Below are positions 50,907-59,894 of a stretch of 64,000 nt of DNA, one piece after another. The stretch is from contig NZ_LNJP01000003.1 in NCBI RefSeq assembly GCF_001547525.1, positions 1,488,001-1,552,000 on the forward strand, in the 5' to 3' direction. The stretch's first letter is position 1, and the number at the start of each line of letters is the position of its first letter. This stretch comes from Burkholderia anthina (lineage in GTDB: Bacteria > Pseudomonadota > Gammaproteobacteria > Burkholderiales > Burkholderiaceae). A program made the translations under genes and the position numbers. A model generated the notes under the pieces. That model was not told the DNA's origin and searched no databases. It saw only the letters and a program-made list of their open reading frames with translations.

Positions 50907-51812
50907 TCACGGCAACGGCGCGAGCAGCCGGCGCGCCGCTTCGACCACCCGCGCGGACAGCGACGCCATCGTCGGCGACTGCACGGTCCACGCGTGCCAG
51001 TACAGCGTGACGTCGGTCGGATGCGCGGGCGCGAGATCGACGAGCCCCTGCGCATCGAGCGGCGCTGCGCCGATCAGCGGCTCCGGCACCATCGCGTAGC
51101 CGAGCCCGTGCCGTACCGCCGCGAAGTGCGAATGGGTGCCCGGCACGTAGTGGCATGGATACGCGCCTTCGGGCAGCCCGAACTTCTCCTTCAGAAACGA
51201 CGATTGCAGCGTGTCGCGCCGCGAATACGCGACGACGGGCGCGTGGCGCGCACTCGTACGGTTCAGCCCGCGTGGAAACCAGCGCACCGCGAACGCGGCG
51301 GCCGCGAGCAGCCGGTAGCGCATCGTGCCGAGCGGCGTCGCGAGGCAGCCGCGCATCGGCTTCGGCTCGGTCGTCACGCAGCCGACCGCCATCCCGCTTT
51401 CGAGCAGCGCGAACGTGTGGTCCTGATCCTCGACGATCAGCTCGAACAGGATCCGCTCGCCCGCGAGCACCGACGTCAGCGCGGGCAGGAACCACGTGCC
51501 GAGGCTATCGGCGTTCAGCGCGATCGTCACGGAGATCGGCGATTCGCGCTCGGCCGCGAGCGTGCTCTGGAGGTCGGCCTGCAGCAGCGCGACGCGGCGC
51601 AGATGCTGCAGCACGCGCTGCCCGGCCACTGTCGGGCGGCACGGCCGCGTGCGCAGCACGAGCGGCGTGCCGAGGCTCGCTTCCAGCGCGCGGACCCGCT
51701 GCGTGACGGCGGATGCGGTCACGTGCAGGCGCACGGCCGCCTGCTCGAAGCTGCCGGTGTCGGCGACGGCCAGCAGCGCGGCGGCCTGCTTCGGATCGAT
51801 CGTCATCGACAT
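50907..51812 (-). CDS. argP: LysR family regulator ArgP
   Basis: The protein has 301 residues. The N-terminal winged helix-turn-helix is DPKQAAALLAVADTGSFEQA and RLHVTASAVTQRVRALEASLG. The C-terminal part is the usual substrate-binding fold. The start MSMTIDPKQAAALLAV is characteristic of ArgP/IciA. ArgP activates arginine and lysine exporter genes (argO/lysE) in response to Arg/Lys, but no such exporter lies beside it here. The neighbouring plus-strand gene is the persulfide dioxygenase. The ATG at 51812 is chosen by homology. Confidence 0.87.
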   Translation of the reverse strand: MSMTIDPKQAAALLAVADTGSFEQAAVRLHVTASAVTQRVRALEASLGTPLVLRTRPCRPTVAGQRVLQHLRRVALLQADLQSTLAAERESPISVTIALNADSLGTWFLPALTSVLAGERILFELIVEDQDHTFALLESGMAVGCVTTEPKPMRGCLATPLGTMRYRLLAAAAFAVRWFPRGLNRTSARHAPVVAYSRRDTLQSSFLKEKFGLPEGAYPCHYVPGTHSHFAAVRHGLGYAMVPEPLIGAAPLDAQGLVDLAPAHPTDVTLYWHAWTVQSPTMASLSARVVEAARRLLAPLP

Positions 51813-52101
51813 GTCGGGAGCAATTCCTGTGATCGGGGACGAGAACAGGCCGTAGTGTAAGGCAGCGTGCGTTGCCGTCCCGGCGCGGCACGTCGTTCGG
51901 CGGTGCGCGATTCGTCGTCGGAATCGGTTGCCGCGCATGGGGCGCGGCGGCGCGGGCATTTTGATCTACGCTGTATGAATGTGCGCGATGCCGCTCGCGC
52001 GGCGGCGATGTCGTCGTGCCGGCGCACGCGTCTGACGACGCCATGCAGTGTGCCGATCCGACTACACCTCACTGAAGAACACGCGACGGAGCAATAAAGC
52101 A

Positions 52102-53172
52102 ATGATCTTCCGGCAACTTTTCGACCCGCAGTCGTCGACGTACACGTATCTGCTCGCCGACGGCGCATCGCGCGAGGCGCTGCTGATCGATCCCGTGTTC
52201 GAGCAGGTGCGCCGCGACGCGGCGCTGCTCGACGAACTCGGGCTGCGGCTCGTCGCGACCGTCGACACGCACGTGCACGCCGATCACGTGACCGGCGCGT
52301 GGCTGCTGAAGCAGCACACGGGCAGCGCGATCGCGATCTCGGCGGCGAGCGGCGCGCAAGGCGCCGACCGCTACCTGAACGACGGCGACCGTTGCGCGTT
52401 CGGCGCGCGCTACCTGACCGTGCGCGCGACGCCCGGCCACACGAACGGCTGCATCAGCCTCGTGCTCGACGACGAATCGATGGCGTTCACCGGCGATTGC
52501 CTGCTGATCCGCGGCACCGGCCGCACCGACTTCCAGCAGGGCGACCCGCGTGCGCTGTATCGCGCGGTGCACGGCCGGCTCTTCACGCTGCCGGCCGCGT
52601 GCCTGCTGTATCCGGCGCACGACTATCGCGGGCTTACGGTGACGAGCGTCGGCGAGGAGCGGCGCTTCAACCCGCGCCTCGGCGGCGATCTCAGCGAAGA
52701 CGATTTCGCCGGCTACATGCGCAATCTCGGGCTCGCGCATCCGCGCCAGATCGACGTCGCGGTGCCGGCGAACCTGCGGTGCGGCGTGGCCGCGAACGCG
52801 CCCGATGCGCAGGCCGCACCCGGCTGGGCGCCGCTCGTCTATACGTTCGCCGGCTTCTGGGAAATCGATCCGCAATGGCTCGAGGATCATCTGCCGGCCG
52901 TGCAGGTCGTCGACGTGCGCGAGCCGGACGAATTCACGGGCCCGCTCGGTCATCTGCCCGGCGCGACGCCGATTCCGCTCGGCGAACTGGCCGCGCGCGC
53001 CGGCGAAATCGCGCGGGACCGGCCGGTCGTGACCGTGTGCCGGGCCGGCGGGCGCTCCGCGCAGGCGACGGTGATCCTGAAGCAGGCCGGCTTCGATGCG
53101 GTCGCGAATCTCGGCGGCGGGATGCTGCGCTGGCGCGCCGAAGGGCGCGTCGTGATGGACGGCCGGTCGTAG
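52102..53172 (+). CDS. Persulfide dioxygenase-rhodanese fusion protein
   Basis: The protein has 356 residues. The N-terminal metallo-beta-lactamase domain of ETHE1 type carries H57, H59, D61 and H62 (THVHADH) and later GDCLL and YPAHDY, so it binds one iron and oxidises glutathione persulfide to sulfite. The C-terminal rhodanese domain (about 262-356) has the active Cys C313 in TVCRAGGRS. Such fusions are known from Burkholderia-group bacteria and channel the sulfur of persulfide between domains. It acts in the cytoplasm in sulfide detoxification. It stands alone between ArgP and a GST gene. Confidence 0.93.
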   Translation: MIFRQLFDPQSSTYTYLLADGASREALLIDPVFEQVRRDAALLDELGLRLVATVDTHVHADHVTGAWLLKQHTGSAIAISAASGAQGADRYLNDGDRCAFGARYLTVRATPGHTNGCISLVLDDESMAFTGDCLLIRGTGRTDFQQGDPRALYRAVHGRLFTLPAACLLYPAHDYRGLTVTSVGEERRFNPRLGGDLSEDDFAGYMRNLGLAHPRQIDVAVPANLRCGVAANAPDAQAAPGWAPLVYTFAGFWEIDPQWLEDHLPAVQVVDVREPDEFTGPLGHLPGATPIPLGELAARAGEIARDRPVVTVCRAGGRSAQATVILKQAGFDAVANLGGGMLRWRAEGRVVMDGRS

Positions 53173-53298
53173 CGGCCGAGGCCGGCTCCCTCGAAAAAAA
53201 TCCGGACCGGTGTCGAAACGGCCCGGCGCCGTTCGTCGTCCAGGTATCCGATCATGTGGCGCCGCCTGACGCGGCGCCGAAACCCTGAGAGACCCGCG

Positions 53299-53958
53299 AT
53301 GATGCCGACGCTTTACGCCCATCCCTTTTCGTCCTACTGCCAGAAGGTGCTGACCGCGCTGTACGAGAACGGTACGCCGTTCGACTATCGCGTGCTTGCG
53401 CACGACGATCCGAAGCCGATGCAGGAACTGGCCGCGCTGTGGCCGCTGAAGCGCTTCCCGGTGCTCGTCGACGCGGGCCGCACGGTGATCGAGGCGTCGA
53501 TCATCATCGAGTATCTCGGCCTGGCGCATCCGGGCCCCGTGCGCCTGCTCCCCGACGATCCGCGCGCCGCGCTCGAGGTGCGGACGATGGACCGCTTCTT
53601 CGACAACTACGTGGCGACGCCGCAGCAGAAGGTCGTGTTCGACGCGCTGCGGCCGGAAGCCGAGCGCGATGCGCGCGGGGTGGCCGACGCGCGCGCGATG
53701 CTCGATACGTCGTACGCGTGGCTCGACAAGACGATGGCCGATCGCGAATGGGCGGCCGGCGATCATTTCAGCCTCGCCGATTGCGGCGCGGCGCCGTTCC
53801 TGTTCTACGCGGACTGGACGCACCGGATCGATCCGGCGTTCGCGAACGTGATCGCGTACCGCAAGCGCCTGCTTGCGCGGCCTTCGTTTGCGCGCGCGGT
53901 CGACGAGGCGCGGCCGTATCGTTCGTTCTTTCCGCTCGGCGCGCCCGATCGCGACTGA
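53299..53958 (+). CDS. Glutathione S-transferase family protein
   Basis: The protein has 219 residues. The N-terminal thioredoxin-like domain begins TLYAHPFSSYCQKVLTALYE, in which S-Y-C is the glutathione-activating region. It shows KRFPVLVDAGRTVIEASIIIEYL, the SNAIL-equivalent. The C-terminal helical domain contains ADREWAAGDHFSLADCGAAPFL. The specific substrate is unknown. Two adjacent ATGs at 53299 and 53302 are possible. It could share a role with the upstream persulfide dioxygenase, since both use glutathione (inference). Confidence 0.92.
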   Translation: MMPTLYAHPFSSYCQKVLTALYENGTPFDYRVLAHDDPKPMQELAALWPLKRFPVLVDAGRTVIEASIIIEYLGLAHPGPVRLLPDDPRAALEVRTMDRFFDNYVATPQQKVVFDALRPEAERDARGVADARAMLDTSYAWLDKTMADREWAAGDHFSLADCGAAPFLFYADWTHRIDPAFANVIAYRKRLLARPSFARAVDEARPYRSFFPLGAPDRD

Positions 53959-54060
53959 CGGGCGCGGCCGTCGCACGGCGTGCCGCGGCCGCACAGGGCC
54001 GGCAGCGCGCGCCGGGGCGACGGAACGACAGCAGCAGCGGCAGCATCGCGCGCGTGCCCG

Positions 54061-54753
54061 TCACATCGTGCGCGTGGCCGACTGCGCGAGCGTCAGCAGT
54101 TCGTCGAACTGCGTGATCAACTCGAAGCACAGCAGGAACGCGAGCGTATAGGCCGGCGCGGGGAAGCGCCGGATCGTCTCCAGCACCCGCGGCGCGAAGC
54201 GCGAGCGGATCGCGTCGCGCGTCAGCAGCCACGCGATCGCGATGCCGATCGCGGCGCCCGCGATCAGGTCGGTCGGGTAGTGAAAGCCGAGATACGCGCG
54301 CGGCAGGCAGATGAATACGGCCGAATAGAGCAACGCGACGATGCCGACGCGGCGCGCGATGATGAAGATGCCGGTGGCGATCGCCATCCACAGCATCGCG
54401 TGATCGCTCGGAAACGAACTCCATGTCTGCAGGGTCGCCGCGCGCAGTCCGGCCGACGGGAAGTGCAGGTGCAGGTCGGGGTTGTAGATCGGCCGCACGC
54501 GGAACGGCAGCACCTGCGCGAGCACGCGGCCGACGGCGAGCGCGACGAGCCCGCTCGCGACGGTGGCGACGACCAGTTCGCGTTGCCGTTCGCGATGCGG
54601 GCCGGGCTGGAACCACAGCCAGCACAGCACGGGAACGAGCACGAAGCCCTTGAACGTGTAGAGGCCCGCGATCACGCGGATCGCGTGATTCATCAACGGG
54701 CCGAACGTCACGTGGGTGAGGAAGATCTGGATCGTGGTGTCGAAATCGTTCAT
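54061..54753 (-). CDS. PAP2-family membrane phosphatase
   Basis: The protein has 230 residues and about five or six membrane helices. The PAP2 motifs appear in order: PFRVRPIYN, FPSDHAMLW (motif 2) and RAYLGFHYPTDLIAG (motif 3, with the His and Asp of the catalytic pair). Substrates in this family are phosphatidic acid, undecaprenyl diphosphate or lipid A 1-phosphate, and none can be assigned. The start is ATG 54753; a longer frame upstream is not conserved. It stands alone on its strand. Confidence 0.9.
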   Translation of the reverse strand: MNDFDTTIQIFLTHVTFGPLMNHAIRVIAGLYTFKGFVLVPVLCWLWFQPGPHRERQRELVVATVASGLVALAVGRVLAQVLPFRVRPIYNPDLHLHFPSAGLRAATLQTWSSFPSDHAMLWMAIATGIFIIARRVGIVALLYSAVFICLPRAYLGFHYPTDLIAGAAIGIAIAWLLTRDAIRSRFAPRVLETIRRFPAPAYTLAFLLCFELITQFDELLTLAQSATRTM

Positions 54754-55179
54754 GTCCTGTGCGACCCGGGCGGACGCGCAGCGCATGACGGGCGGCCGGC
54801 TGGATCGAAAAGCGCGCTCGCACGGAGCGCAACGGGGGGCAAGTATGTCACCCGTTATTTCGAAGAAAATGCGAAAAAATACCGGGATTCCCCTGATAAA
54901 CCGGGGCTGTGTGGTGGGGCCGGATGGGCGAGCGCCGTGTGGTGCGGCAGGGTCGAATCGTCCGACGTTTGCGGGCGGCCATGCACGCGCGCTGGAAAAA
55001 TATTTTGTTGAACTGGACAATTCGGCAGGACGGTGCGGACCTTGCGCCGAATGATTGATTGCCGTGCCGGAGTGGCGCGAATCTGCCGGGCGGCGCAGCG
55101 TCATGCGTGTGCCGATCAAAAAATAAAAAAGCTGGCAAGCCTCATCGGCCTGCCCGCCGGCGTGACGCGATGCGCGGCT
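54754..55179. other. Intergenic region with no gene
   Basis: Between the PAP2 start and the MFS stop there is no supportable gene. The part near 54870-55030 is AT-richer than its surroundings and may be the PAP2 promoter. The right end carries the MFS terminator. Confidence 0.5.
55118..55153 (-). terminator. Intrinsic terminator of the MFS gene
   Basis: On the minus strand GCAGGCC and GGCTTGC form a stem of seven pairs with one G-T wobble (55147-55153 with 55135-55141), followed by a T-rich run (55118-55130). It lies 27 bases past the stop of the MFS gene. Confidence 0.68.
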
Positions 55180-56412
55180 TCAGTTGCGCCACACCCGCAC
55201 GGCGAGCGCGGCCAGCGACGTCACGACGGCCAGCGCGGTCACCGCATTCCAGCCCAGTTGCGCGAGCAACGAACTGCCGATTGCCGCGCCCGCCGCCATC
55301 CCGATGAACATGCCGACGAACAGCACCGCGTTGAGACGGCTGCGCGACGCGGGATCGATCCGGTAGACGATCGATTGGTGCGCGATCAGCGTGGCCTGGA
55401 CGCCGAGATCGAAGCCGATCGTCGCGAGCGCGAGCAGCACGAGCTGCGCATGCGGCGACATCAGCGGCGCGGCGGCCATCGACGCGAACGACACCGTCGC
55501 GATGCCGATGCCGATACGCGTGACGCGCTCGGGGCCGTGATGGTCGGCCAGACGTCCGGCGATCGGTGCGGCCAGCGCGCCGGCCGCGCCCGCGAGGCCG
55601 AATGCGCCGGCTGCCGCGCTGCCGAGATGGAACGGCGCACCGTGCAGCATCACCGCGAGCGTCGACCAGAATGCGCTGAACCCGACGGCCAGCAGCCCCT
55701 GGGCGAGCGCGGCGCGGCGCAGTGCCGAATGCTCGCGCCACAGCGCGCCGAGCGAGCCGATCAGCGCACGGTACGGCAGCCGCGTGGTCGGCTCGAAGCG
55801 CGGCAACCCGCGTGCGGCCACCGCGCCGATCACGGCGACGCTGGCGGCCGCGAGCGCGAACATCGCGCGCCAGCCGGCCGTTTCGGCGACGAATCCGGCC
55901 ACGACGCGCGACAGCAGGATGCCGAGCAGCAACCCCGTCATCACGGTGCCGACGATGCGGCCGCGATGCGTGTCGTGTGCGAGCGTGGCGGCGGCCGGCA
56001 CGACGTCCTGCGCCATCGTCGCGGCGAGGCCGATCGCGAAGCTCGCCGCGAGCAGCAGGCCGAGCGACGGCGCGACGGCGGCCAGCAGCAGCGCGACGAC
56101 CAGCGCGGCGGCCTTGGTCACGATCACGCGGCGCCGGTCGAAGCGGTCGCCGAGCGGCGCGAGCAGCAGGATGCCGAGCGCATAGCCGAGCTGCGTGAGC
56201 GTCGGCACGAAGCCGATCGCCCGCGCCGACGCGCCGAGATCGGGCGCGAGCGCGCCGAGCATCGGCTGCGCGTAGTAGAGCGGGGCGACGCCGAGGCCGG
56301 CGGCGGCCGCGAGCAGCAGCACGAGCCGGCGATCGGGCATCGAATGGGCAGCCGGGCGGGCCGGGGCATGCGCCACGCGGGGCGCGGCATCGAGACGGGT
56401 CGGGGTGGACAT
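55180..56412 (-). CDS. MFS transporter, drug/metabolite efflux type
   Basis: The protein has 410 residues and twelve predicted membrane helices. It opens GLGVAPLYYAQPMLGALAPDL. Loop LGDRFDRRRVIVTKAAALV is the MFS signature A, and a second half begins RYGALWREHS-like. Efflux MFS proteins of this group move drugs or amino-acid analogues. A GAGG site is spaced correctly for the ATG at 56412; an ATG at 56421 is also in frame. It is divergent from the LysR regulator at 56514, 101 bases apart, a typical regulator-target pair (inference). Confidence 0.9.
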   Translation of the reverse strand: MSTPTRLDAAPRVAHAPARPAAHSMPDRRLVLLLAAAAGLGVAPLYYAQPMLGALAPDLGASARAIGFVPTLTQLGYALGILLLAPLGDRFDRRRVIVTKAAALVVALLLAAVAPSLGLLLAASFAIGLAATMAQDVVPAAATLAHDTHRGRIVGTVMTGLLLGILLSRVVAGFVAETAGWRAMFALAAASVAVIGAVAARGLPRFEPTTRLPYRALIGSLGALWREHSALRRAALAQGLLAVGFSAFWSTLAVMLHGAPFHLGSAAAGAFGLAGAAGALAAPIAGRLADHHGPERVTRIGIGIATVSFASMAAAPLMSPHAQLVLLALATIGFDLGVQATLIAHQSIVYRIDPASRSRLNAVLFVGMFIGMAAGAAIGSSLLAQLGWNAVTALAVVTSLAALAVRVWRN

Positions 56413-56513
56413 CGCGTACATCCTCGGTTGAAGAAAGGGTTGGACGCGAGTGTGGCGGTACTCGGCGGACGACGGTAGTGCCGCCTTGCGCACATTTGTT
56501 ATACGCTCCACGA

Positions 56514-57497
56514 ATGACCGAAAAATCTCCTCCCTCTCGCGCTGCTGGCGGATCTCCGCGCGTTCAGACGGTGCCGGTGAACGGTGCGGGCTATCGCTTC
56601 GAACTGATGGAAACCTTCGTGCGCATAGTCGAGGCCGGCAGCCTGTCGGCGGCCGCCGTGCAGCTGCATACCACGCAGCCGACGATCAGCCGCCGGCTGC
56701 AGGCGCTGGAAAGTTCGCTCGGCATGCGGCTGCTGCAACGCACGACCCATACGATGCGGCTGACCGTCGACGGCGAGCGGTGCTTCAAGCAAGCGAAGGA
56801 GCTGCTGGCGAGCTGGGCGGCGTTCGAGGCCGATTTGCGCGGCGCGCAGGAGGAGCCGGACGGGCTGCTGCGCGTCGCGGTGCCGCACGCGTTCGGGCAG
56901 CAGCGTTTCGTTGCGCCGCTCGCGCAGTTCCTGCGCGACTATCCGCGCGTGTCGGTCGAGTGGCTGCTGCAGGACGAGGTGCGCGATTTCGTCGGCAGCG
57001 GCATCGATTGCGCGATCCAGGTCGGCGAGCCCACCGATCCCGGCGTGGTCGCGATCCGGCTGACGAAGGTGCCGCGCTTCGTGGTCGCCGCGCCGTCCAT
57101 ATTGAACGGCGCCGACGTGCCGGCCGATCCGGACGCGCTCGCCGCGCTGCCGTGGCTCGCGTTGCGCACGTACTACCGCAACGAGCTCGCGCTGACGCAT
57201 GCGGCCACCGGCGACACGCGGCGCATCGCGATCCGCCCGCGCATCACGACCGCGAACCTGTATGCGCTGCGCAGCGCGGCGCTGCTGGGCGTCGGCGCGT
57301 GCGTCGGATCGTCGTGGATGCTCGCCGACGATCTCGCGCGCGGCGATCTCGTGCACCTCGCCCCCGAATGGGAGGCCGCGTCGCTGCCCGTCTACCTGAC
57401 TTATCCGCATGCGCAGTTCTATCCGTCGCGGCTCGTGCGGTTCGCCGCGATGATGCGCGAGGCCGTGCCGGCGCTCGTCGAAGGGCGCGACGGCTGA
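56514..57497 (+). CDS. LysR family transcriptional regulator
   Basis: The protein has 327 residues. A short 20-residue N-terminal extension precedes the helix-turn-helix: LMETFVRIVEAGSLSAAAVQ and LHTTQPTISRRLQALESSLGMRLLQRTTH. The effector domain follows with IRLTKVPRFVVAAPSIL and PEWEAASLPVYLTYPHAQFY. The ligand is unknown. It probably controls the divergent MFS gene. The ATG at 56514 is chosen to keep the family start and because the frame upstream has no ribosome site. Confidence 0.92.
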   Translation: MTEKSPPSRAAGGSPRVQTVPVNGAGYRFELMETFVRIVEAGSLSAAAVQLHTTQPTISRRLQALESSLGMRLLQRTTHTMRLTVDGERCFKQAKELLASWAAFEADLRGAQEEPDGLLRVAVPHAFGQQRFVAPLAQFLRDYPRVSVEWLLQDEVRDFVGSGIDCAIQVGEPTDPGVVAIRLTKVPRFVVAAPSILNGADVPADPDALAALPWLALRTYYRNELALTHAATGDTRRIAIRPRITTANLYALRSAALLGVGACVGSSWMLADDLARGDLVHLAPEWEAASLPVYLTYPHAQFYPSRLVRFAAMMREAVPALVEGRDG

Positions 57498-57526
57498 AGG
57501 AAGGCGGCCCGGGTGGCGGTACGCCG

Positions 57527-58165
57527 TCAGCCCCGCCGGATCCCTTCGGGCAGCGCGCTGATGCGGCGCACTTCAGGCGAATCGAGCCACGCGCGCGACG
57601 TCGCGCAGTCGACGAACATGTCGGTCGCGTCCTCGCCCCAGAACAGGTCGCCGTCGAGCACGAAGGTCGGCACGCCGAACACGCCGTCGGCGATCGCGCG
57701 ATCCGTGTTCGCGCGCAACGCGTCCTTGACCGGCTGGGCTTCGACGGCCGTCACGCCTTCCGGGAAGCCGACGGCTTCGCACAGCGCGGCGAAACCTGCC
57801 GGCGTCGACACGTCCTCGCCGTCGCGCCAGATATGCCGGAAGATCCGCTGGATCGCGTCGCGTGAGCCGCCCATCGCGATCGCGAGGCGCAGCGGCTTGA
57901 TCGGATTGAACGGGTGCGCGGGTGGCATCCGGAACGCAATGCCGAGCTTGTCCGCGCGGTATTGCGCATGCCGATAGGTGAACACGCGTTTGGCCGCAAT
58001 CTCCGCCGGCGCTTTCTGGCCCCAGTGCGTGAGCAGCGCACCGAGCACGATCGGCCGCGGCTCGAACGCGGCGGCGGGCGGCAACCGGTCGAACTGTTCC
58101 TGTTGCAGGTAGGCGAACGGCGAAACGAAATCGAAATACCAGCTGGCGGTGCGCGGAGCGTTCAT
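57527..58165 (-). CDS. 2-hydroxychromene-2-carboxylate isomerase family (DsbA-fold) protein
   Basis: The protein has 212 residues. WYFDFVSPFAYLQQEQFDRL is the glutathione-site start of the HCCA isomerase/kappa-GST family, in which S15 would activate glutathione. It also shows PIVLGALLTHWGQKAPAEI and DGVFGVPTFVLDGDLFWGED, the conserved end. It isomerises naphthalene-pathway intermediates in the reference enzyme, but no aromatic pathway is near, so the substrate is open. It stands alone. Confidence 0.9.
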   Translation of the reverse strand: MNAPRTASWYFDFVSPFAYLQQEQFDRLPPAAAFEPRPIVLGALLTHWGQKAPAEIAAKRVFTYRHAQYRADKLGIAFRMPPAHPFNPIKPLRLAIAMGGSRDAIQRIFRHIWRDGEDVSTPAGFAALCEAVGFPEGVTAVEAQPVKDALRANTDRAIADGVFGVPTFVLDGDLFWGEDATDMFVDCATSRAWLDSPEVRRISALPEGIRRG

Positions 58166-58271
58166 CGCGGGAGTCTCCTCGGGCGGATCCGGTTGTCGGT
58201 TGCACGGCAGTGTCGCACGCGGCGGCGTTTTGCGCCGCAGCACCGCCTTTCGTCACCGGAATGAACGACCG

Positions 58272-58748
58272 CTAAGCGGCTTCCACCAGCGCCGCGAGCT
58301 TCGCCAGCGCCATCTGCCAGCCGGTCTCGTTGTCGGCGGCCGGCACGCCGGGCGGTATGCCGTCGTGCACGGCGTCCACGCGCGTGCCGCCCGCTTCGTC
58401 GGACAGCGTGATCGTGATCGTCATCGCGCCGCGCAGCATCGGGTCGTCGGTTTCGAATACGTCGATCTCGACGATCTGCTGGTCGGGCACCAGCGTGACG
58501 AAGCGGCCGTGATAGGTGTCGGTGCGCGCGGTGGTCTTGCCGGTGCCGGCCGATGGCGCGTCGTAGCTCAGCGACACCCGCAGCGCGCCGCCTTCCCGTG
58601 TGTCGTACGCGTGTACGCGGCACGTCATGCCGTCGGGCACTTTCCATTGCTCGACCGCGTGCGGGTCGAGCAGCGCGCGATAGACGCGCCCGCGCGGCGC
58701 GTTCAGGTGCCGGCTGACCCGGGTCGAATGCGTGTGCGTGTGCAACAT
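58272..58748 (-). CDS. SRPBCC (AHSA1-like) protein, copy A
   Basis: The protein has 158 residues: STRVSRHLNAPRGRVYRALLDPHAVEQW, then YDAPSAGTGKTTARTDTYHG and NETGWQMALAKLAALVEA. This is the AHSA1/START-like SRPBCC fold, with a hydrophobic ligand pocket. It lies 119 bases downstream of the second SRPBCC gene and of an ArsR regulator on the same strand, so it is probably part of that operon. Confidence 0.85.
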   Translation of the reverse strand: MLHTHTHSTRVSRHLNAPRGRVYRALLDPHAVEQWKVPDGMTCRVHAYDTREGGALRVSLSYDAPSAGTGKTTARTDTYHGRFVTLVPDQQIVEIDVFETDDPMLRGAMTITITLSDEAGGTRVDAVHDGIPPGVPAADNETGWQMALAKLAALVEAA

Positions 58749-58867
58749 GTCGCCTCCCGCGAAGCGTGCGAGACGGTGCACGCCGGCGCCCGGCGTGTCG
58801 TCATGCTTCCTTCAGGAATCCTAGGCGCGGGCGCGGCGGCATGCAATGACCGCACGCGAAGCGGCGC

Positions 58868-59353
58868 TCAGCGCAGCGTGGCGGCAAAGGCGTCGAGCTG
58901 CGTGATGCAGGTGTTCCAGCCCTCGAAAAAGCCGAGCGCTTCGTGGCGCTCGCGCGTCGCGGCGTCGGGGTGCATCACGCGCGCCTCGTAGCGGCTGCCC
59001 GCGTCGTCGTCGGCCATCGTGACGATCGCCGTGAAGCCGAGCCACGGCGTCTGCGGCCGCCAGCCGCCCGCGAGCATCGACGTGAACGCGATGCGCGATT
59101 CCGGCACGATGTCGAGGAAGCAGCCGGGGTTGTCGCTCGTGCCGCCGTCGGGGCCGCGCATGAACGTATGGAAGGCGCCGCCCGGCCGCAGGTCGAACGC
59201 GCGTACCTCGGTGGTCCATGGTTTCGGGCACCACCATTCCTTCAGCAGTTCCGGGTCGGTCCATGCGCGCCACAGCGCGCGGCGCGGCGCGCGCAACGTG
59301 CGCGTGATGACGAGATCATTGGCTTCAGCGGGTTCGACGTGGCTGGCTGACAT
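58868..59353 (-). CDS. SRPBCC (AHSA1-like) protein, copy B
   Basis: The protein has 161 residues. It starts with an acidic tail and TRTLRAPRRALWRAWTDPEL, then LKEWWCPKPWTTEVRAFDLR and GGAFHTFMRGPDGG, and ends FFEGWNTCITQLDAFAATL. The layout is that of ArsR-linked SRPBCC proteins, which have unknown ligands. Its first 29 bases overlap the end of the ArsR gene, showing coupled translation. Confidence 0.88.
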   Translation of the reverse strand: MSASHVEPAEANDLVITRTLRAPRRALWRAWTDPELLKEWWCPKPWTTEVRAFDLRPGGAFHTFMRGPDGGTSDNPGCFLDIVPESRIAFTSMLAGGWRPQTPWLGFTAIVTMADDDAGSRYEARVMHPDAATRERHEALGFFEGWNTCITQLDAFAATLR

Positions 59354-59690
59354 CTTGCTCCTCCTGGTGACGGCGTTCGACGAATTCGACGAGACGATCG
59401 GATCGCGCTTCCCACTGCGCGCGCTGCGCGGCGAGCCATGCCTCGGCCTCGGTCAGCCGGCTGCCGACCAGCGCGCAGGTGCGCGAACGACCGGCTTTCC
59501 GGGTCGCCACGAGGCCGCTGCGCTCGAGCACGGCGAGGTGCTTCATGAACGACGGCAGCGCCATGTCGAATGGCGCGGCCAGCGCGGAGACGGTCCGCTC
59601 GCCCTGGCCGAGCGCGCCGACGATCGCGCAGCGCGTCGGATCGGCGAGGGCGTGGAACACGTCGCTGATGCCGGGTTGAAAGTTATCCAT
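59325..59690 (-). CDS. ArsR family transcriptional regulator
   Basis: The protein has 121 residues: ISDVFHALADPTRCAIVGAL, then ALAAPFDMALPSFMKHLAVLERSGLV and TRKAGRSRTCAL, the ArsR winged helix-turn-helix. The metal-site Cys of metal sensors is not seen in the usual place (CVC), so it is probably not a metal sensor. It heads an operon with one or two SRPBCC genes, a combination widespread in proteobacteria. The ATG at 59690 is chosen by homology; the frame opens further upstream but is not coding. Confidence 0.9.
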   Translation of the reverse strand: MDNFQPGISDVFHALADPTRCAIVGALGQGERTVSALAAPFDMALPSFMKHLAVLERSGLVATRKAGRSRTCALVGSRLTEAEAWLAAQRAQWEARSDRLVEFVERRHQEEQDVSQPRRTR

Positions 59691-59894
59691 TTGGCTAAGT
59701 GTAGGCGATGTGGCCATCGGTGCAACGACAATTTTCGTCGCGTACGATGATGGGGCGGTAACGCGCGCCGACCGGGCGCCGCGTTGCCGGACGCCTGCCG
59801 TCGTCGCGCGTGCCGCGACGCCCGGCCCGCGTTCGTTCCGATTGGGGCCCATGCCGAACCCGCGCGTGCGGCCCACCTGACTACCGGAGAGGGC

